Part shown: positions 60,918 to 64,000 of the stretch, piece by piece | Position numbering within the stretch: position 1 is the stretch's first letter | Layout of the letters: every line of letters starts with the position of its first letter | Assembly (NCBI GenBank): GCA_900543885.1 | Contig: UQTA01000001.1 | Location: 107,863-171,862 of the forward strand | Length of the DNA stretch: 64,000 nucleotides | Direction: 5' to 3' | Source: an uncultured Clostridium sp. | GTDB lineage: Bacteria; Bacillota; Clostridia; Lachnospirales; Lachnospiraceae | Notes under the pieces: generated by a model | What the model was told of the DNA's origin: nothing | What the model saw: the letters and a program-made list of their open reading frames with translations, nothing else | The model's database searches: none | Program-made: the position numbers and the translations under genes

Positions 60918-61910
60918 TTAGGAAAGCGTTGCGTAGATCACAGCCTTGATGGTGTGCATACGGTTTTCCGCTTCATCAAATACAATGGATTTCTTTGATT
61001 CAAATACCTCATCAGTCACTTCCATTTCCGTAATACCGAATTTCTCTGCAATCTGCGTTCCGATAGTAGTTTTGGTATCATGGAAGGACGGCAGACAGTG
61101 CATAAAAACAGAGCCCGGATTTGTTTTTGCCATTACAGCTGCATTTACCTGATACTTCTTTAAAAGCCTGATTCTTGTATCCCATACCTCATCCGGTTCA
61201 CCCATAGATACCCAGATATCAGTGTAAATCACATCTGCGTTTTCTGCACCTTCATTCACATCCTCTGTCAGGCGCACGGTACAGTCATTCTCTTCAGCAA
61301 TCTTTGTTGCTTCGTCTACCAGCCATTGTGCAGGGAACAGCTCTTTTGGTGCACAGGCCGTAAAATTAATACCCATCTTTGCACAAGCTACCATCAGTGA
61401 ATTACCCATATTATTTCTTGCATCGCCCATAAAGGTAAAGTTTAGACCCTTTAATCTGCCGAACTTCTCCTCCATTGTCAGAAGATCGGCCAACATCTGT
61501 GTGGGATGAAACTGGTCAGTCAGGCCATTCCAAACAGGTACACCTGCATATTTCGCCAGCTCGTCCACAATATCCTGACTAAATCCTCTGTACTCAATTC
61601 CATCGTACATCCTTCCCAAAACTCTTGCTGTGTCCGCAATGCTCTCCTTCTTGCCCATCTGGCTGCTGCCCGGATCCAGGTAGGTCACCCCCATGCCCAG
61701 ATCTCTTCCAGCCACCTCAAAGGCACAGCGGGTACGTGTGGAGGTCTTTTCAAACAGAAGAACAATGTTCTTGTTCTCCAGATATTTGTGAGGTACACCA
61801 TTTCTTTTCATGTTTTTGAACTGCTTCGACAAATCCAACAGATAGCGGATTTCCTCCGATGTATAGTCCAGTAATTTCAGATAGCTTCTTCCTTTGATAT
61901 TTACTCCCAT
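60918..61910 (-). CDS. arcB: Ornithine carbamoyltransferase (catabolic context)
   Basis: 330 residues. The carbamoyl-phosphate motif STRTR, the HPTQMLAD motif and HCLPSFHD with the ornithine-binding Cys are intact, as in OTCases. Position between arcA and arcC implies the catabolic direction, citrulline to ornithine and carbamoyl phosphate. An anabolic ArgF cannot be ruled out from sequence alone. It begins 21 bp after arcA. Confidence 0.95.
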   Translation of the reverse strand: MGVNIKGRSYLKLLDYTSEEIRYLLDLSKQFKNMKRNGVPHKYLENKNIVLLFEKTSTRTRCAFEVAGRDLGMGVTYLDPGSSQMGKKESIADTARVLGRMYDGIEYRGFSQDIVDELAKYAGVPVWNGLTDQFHPTQMLADLLTMEEKFGRLKGLNFTFMGDARNNMGNSLMVACAKMGINFTACAPKELFPAQWLVDEATKIAEENDCTVRLTEDVNEGAENADVIYTDIWVSMGEPDEVWDTRIRLLKKYQVNAAVMAKTNPGSVFMHCLPSFHDTKTTIGTQIAEKFGITEMEVTDEVFESKKSIVFDEAENRMHTIKAVIYATLS

Positions 61911-61931
61911 TGTCTGATTCTCCTTCTCGTT

Positions 61932-63155
61932 TTATAATTCTTCCCGCTCAAGTGGCATACTCATACACCTTGGACCACCTCTGCCTCTTGACAGTTCTGA
62001 GCTGGGCATTTCATGTACTGTAATTCCGTTGTCTTCCAAAATTCTATTTGTAATATAGTTTCTGTCATATACAATAACCTCTCCCGGCGCAATACAAAGG
62101 GTGTTAGAGCCGTCATTCCACTGCTCCCGCTCCGAAGCAACCCGATCCTTACCGCCGCAGTGAATCATGGTAACCTTATCAAGTCCCAAATGAGCTGCAA
62201 GCACAGATGGCAGCGAATTGTCAAGCTCTACAACCCGCAGCTGCCCCTCTTTATCACCCTTAGTTATCTCATAAATGCGCAGACTTCCCAAAATTCCCGG
62301 ATGGATGGTAAACTTATCGCAATCCACCTGGGTACATACCGTATCCAGATGCATATATGCGCGGATACTGGGAATATCCAGTGCCAGAATGGTTTCAATC
62401 TCACAGTTATTGTCGTTGAAAATATTCTGAGCCAACGCCTCTACTGCCTCTGGAGTTGTTCTCTGGGAAATTCCTACTGCAAGAACTCTCCTGCTTAAAT
62501 TGAGGATATCGCCGCCCTCAATGGAAAAGGGGTATTCTCTTTTGTAGTAAAAATGGGTTCCCGCAAAATCTCGATGATTTTCCAGTATGTATTTTCCGAA
62601 TATAGTTTCCCGCCTTCTTGTTTTTGAATACATCTTATTCAGGCTCACGCCTCTTCCCACACTGGCAAAGGGGTCTCTGGTAAAATAGAGATTGGGAATC
62701 GGGTCAAGGATAAACCGACTGTCCGATTTTACCCGTTCCACCAGGGGACTGTAAATTTCTGTTTTCAGCTCGTGAATACTCACTCCGGACATGGCCTTTA
62801 ACACCAGTTCCGTCTCATCCTCAATTCCCATCAGATGTTCATACAGTTGATTTTTAAATCGATTGGCTGTATTTCCTCCTTCACTGATAAACTGCTTTAC
62901 AAATACCTCCTTCAGCAAAGGCTTTTCTTTTATGACCTCTGCCATCAGGTCCTCCAGATAAACAACTTCTGTTCCCTGTTCCCTCAAAATCCCTGCAAAA
63001 CAGCTGTGCTCACTGCGAGCTGTTTTCAGATATGGAATATCATCAAACAGCAGCCGCTCCAGCTCTTCTGGAACCAGATGCTCCAATTCAACGCCGGGCT
63101 TATGAAGCATTACCTTTTTCAGCTTTCCTATCTCGCTGGTGACATTGATCGGCAT
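61932..63155 (-). CDS. arcA: Arginine deiminase
   Basis: 407 residues from the ATG after AGGAGGGAG; a longer reading begins without a ribosome site. It hydrolyses arginine to citrulline and ammonia. FTRDPFASVG, EGGDILNLS, the His motif HLDTVCTQVD and the catalytic Cys in GRGGPRCMSMPL are present. It is the first gene of the arc operon. A -10 box TACAAT lies about 42 bp upstream with no consensus -35. Confidence 0.96.
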   Translation of the reverse strand: MPINVTSEIGKLKKVMLHKPGVELEHLVPEELERLLFDDIPYLKTARSEHSCFAGILREQGTEVVYLEDLMAEVIKEKPLLKEVFVKQFISEGGNTANRFKNQLYEHLMGIEDETELVLKAMSGVSIHELKTEIYSPLVERVKSDSRFILDPIPNLYFTRDPFASVGRGVSLNKMYSKTRRRETIFGKYILENHRDFAGTHFYYKREYPFSIEGGDILNLSRRVLAVGISQRTTPEAVEALAQNIFNDNNCEIETILALDIPSIRAYMHLDTVCTQVDCDKFTIHPGILGSLRIYEITKGDKEGQLRVVELDNSLPSVLAAHLGLDKVTMIHCGGKDRVASEREQWNDGSNTLCIAPGEVIVYDRNYITNRILEDNGITVHEMPSSELSRGRGGPRCMSMPLEREEL

Positions 63156-63196
63156 GCTCTCCCTCCTTTTTGTTTGCTCTTGTTTTTCATACACCC

Positions 63197-63202
63197 ATTG
63201 TA
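63197..63202 (-). promoter_or_regulatory. Likely -10 box of the arc operon
   Basis: The minus strand reads TATAGTACAATGGG, with TACAAT at 63197-63202, 42 bp before arcA. No TTGACA-like -35 is found at 16-18 bp, which suggests dependence on an activator. The AraC-type regulators next door are candidates. Confidence 0.4.
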
Positions 63203-63411
63203 CTATATTTTTTGCAAAAGCATCGGTCATTCAATGGTTCTTCACTTGTATTTTAACAGGTTTCGACTGTCCTCTTCAGATGAAATTCTAAGAATAATTT
63301 CAGGATATCCAACCCTTTTTTGGGCTGTCTGCCTGGTCTTTTGTGGAATTAAAATACAAAAAAAGCTGCAATTTTTGTCCTGGTATATAAAGAAAGGATT
63401 TTCAATTCGCG

Positions 63412-63564
63412 AAAGTGAGTCTTTTGTTTATAGTTTTTGGCTCAGCTTTATCTTCTGTAGCCGGTTTTAATGGATCATAAGGATTTCGGTCTGTATCCAA
63501 TGGTACAAAGCCAGGAGCCGGATCTGTAAATCCACGTCTTGTAAGAGTCAGCCGGAGTTCTTAT
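63412..63564 (-). other. Unrecognised ORF fragment
   Basis: A leftward frame of about 50 codons reads ELRLTLTRRGFTDPAPG, FVPLDTDRNPYDPLKP and ends TINKRLTFAN with a TGA. It has no start codon of its own and a stop just upstream, so it is a 3' fragment of some gene. I do not recognise it. The 708 bp between arcA and the right-end integrase are otherwise only fragments. Confidence 0.35.
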
Positions 63565-63665
63565 ATTCATCTTCAATGGTGATCTTATCAAAAACTGCCT
63601 CATCAAAATGTTTGTTCCTGATGATCATATCCATTATATGGAAACCTCGGTTTGTCTCTTCCCCT

Positions 63666-63752
63666 GTTATTTGCATAAGGATCCAACTGATAGGTATCTC
63701 GTATAATAGCCATTAAACCATCAAAACTTTTTCGCATGTCGGTTCGGCCACA
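63666..63752 (-). pseudogene. IS66-family TnpB N-terminal fragment
   Basis: Leftward, the frame encodes CGRTDMRKSFDGLMAIIRD and then YQLDPYANN, the conserved N-terminal stretch of IS66 accessory protein TnpB (Orf2). It is bounded by unrelated sequence on both sides, so only about 29 codons remain. Confidence 0.7.
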
Positions 63753-63792
63753 TTATCTACACATAAAGATAAACCGGCTTATAAACATGAAA

Positions 63793-63861
63793 TTTTTATC
63801 CTCATCTTTTTACCAAAAGCTTTATTTAAGACATTTTTATAACAAAAGATGAGGATAAAAA
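63793..63861. repeat. Perfect 18-bp inverted repeat next to the integrase
   Basis: TTTTTATCCTCATCTTTT (63793-63810) and its exact complement (63844-63861) are separated by 33 AT-rich bases. It abuts the stop codon of the right-end recombinase gene. It could be its terminator (T run on the minus strand) or an element end. Confidence 0.7.
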
Positions 63862-63863
63862 AG

Positions 63864-64000
63864 TTATCTCAATCCACAGATGCGAGCAAGTTCATCCTCA
63901 TTTTCTTCCCATTCCGGAGTCTCGTCTGGAATTGTAGAATTAGCAGTATTCATTGCTTCTCCAAGCATTTCAATGGATGGAGTCGCATAAATCCTGGTTG
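63864..64000 (-). CDS. Tyrosine recombinase/integrase, C-terminal part (cut by window edge)
   Basis: About 44 codons before the TAA, reading TRIYATPSIEMLGEAMNTAN and ending ELARICGLR. The TRIYA segment with its Tyr is the catalytic C-terminal motif of phage-type or transposon-type tyrosine recombinases. The rest of the gene lies beyond 64000. The acidic tail (PDETPEWEENEDEL) is typical of transposon-encoded members. It suggests an integrated mobile element to the right. Confidence 0.75.
   Translation of the reverse strand, partial: TRIYATPSIEMLGEAMNTANSTIPDETPEWEENEDELARICGLR

Noticed and set aside
1..64000. CRISPR arrays, tRNA and rRNA genes
   Set aside because: I saw no regularly spaced direct repeats and no recognisable tRNA or rRNA sequence in the window.

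Overview
The window looks like a chromosomal segment of an anaerobic, spore-forming Firmicute of the class Clostridia, most likely family Lachnospiraceae. The basis is the Gram-positive rpoB-rpoC and rpsL-rpsG-fusA-tuf blocks, a spoIIR gene, an ispE-gntR pair, DUF1934, DUF1847 and DUF624 genes, AGGAGG ribosome sites, and short palindromic intergenic elements of the kind common in that family. The genus is not fixed by what I can see.

Layout. 1-5.7 kb: two GntR/FCD regulators with a DUF1847 gene, aspartate kinase, and a secreted GH-A-like DUF5722 protein. 5.7-6.1 kb: two near-identical 151-bp palindromic repeats. 6.1-8.8 kb: thiamine salvage (thiW, thiM and convergent thiE) behind a structured leader that ends in an intrinsic terminator but lacks the usual TPP-riboswitch core. 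9.0-22.1 kb: tuf, fusA (TTG start), rpsG, rpsL, rpoC and rpoB on the minus strand, with promoters and terminators visible. RpoC carries an unusual duplicated Trp-rich insertion near its N-terminus, and a collapsed M20 amidohydrolase remnant lies between the two blocks. 22.2-30.3 kb: housekeeping genes (membrane protein, DUF1934, ddl, spoIIR, GntR, ispE, DUF624, GNAT, cyclophilin).

30.4-44.7 kb is a defence and mobile island: an AbiE toxin-antitoxin pair with a perfect 18-bp palindrome upstream, a possible CARF/HEPN remnant, a complete four-gene Wadjet (JetABCD) anti-plasmid operon, a DUF4143 ATPase, an inactivated IS3-family element, an IS630 remnant and gene fragments.

44.7-63.2 kb is an accessory catabolic locus. 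An eleven-gene minus-strand operon encodes two SDR dehydrogenases, a COG0402-type amidohydrolase, a complete LivKHMGF-type ABC importer, two NodB/PuuE-type polysaccharide-deacetylase-fold hydrolases and an HExxxH hydrolase. Next to it is a three-gene arginine deiminase operon (arcA, arcB, arcC). Two adjacent paralogous regulators lie between the operons, each with a cupin-like N-terminus and two AraC DNA-binding domains in series. My inference is that imported cyclic amides, ureides or similar nitrogen compounds are opened and oxidised, and that carbamoyl groups are turned into ATP by the arc enzymes. The substrate is unknown. This locus is the best candidate for an undescribed system in the window. 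The last 0.7 kb holds transposon and integrase fragments.
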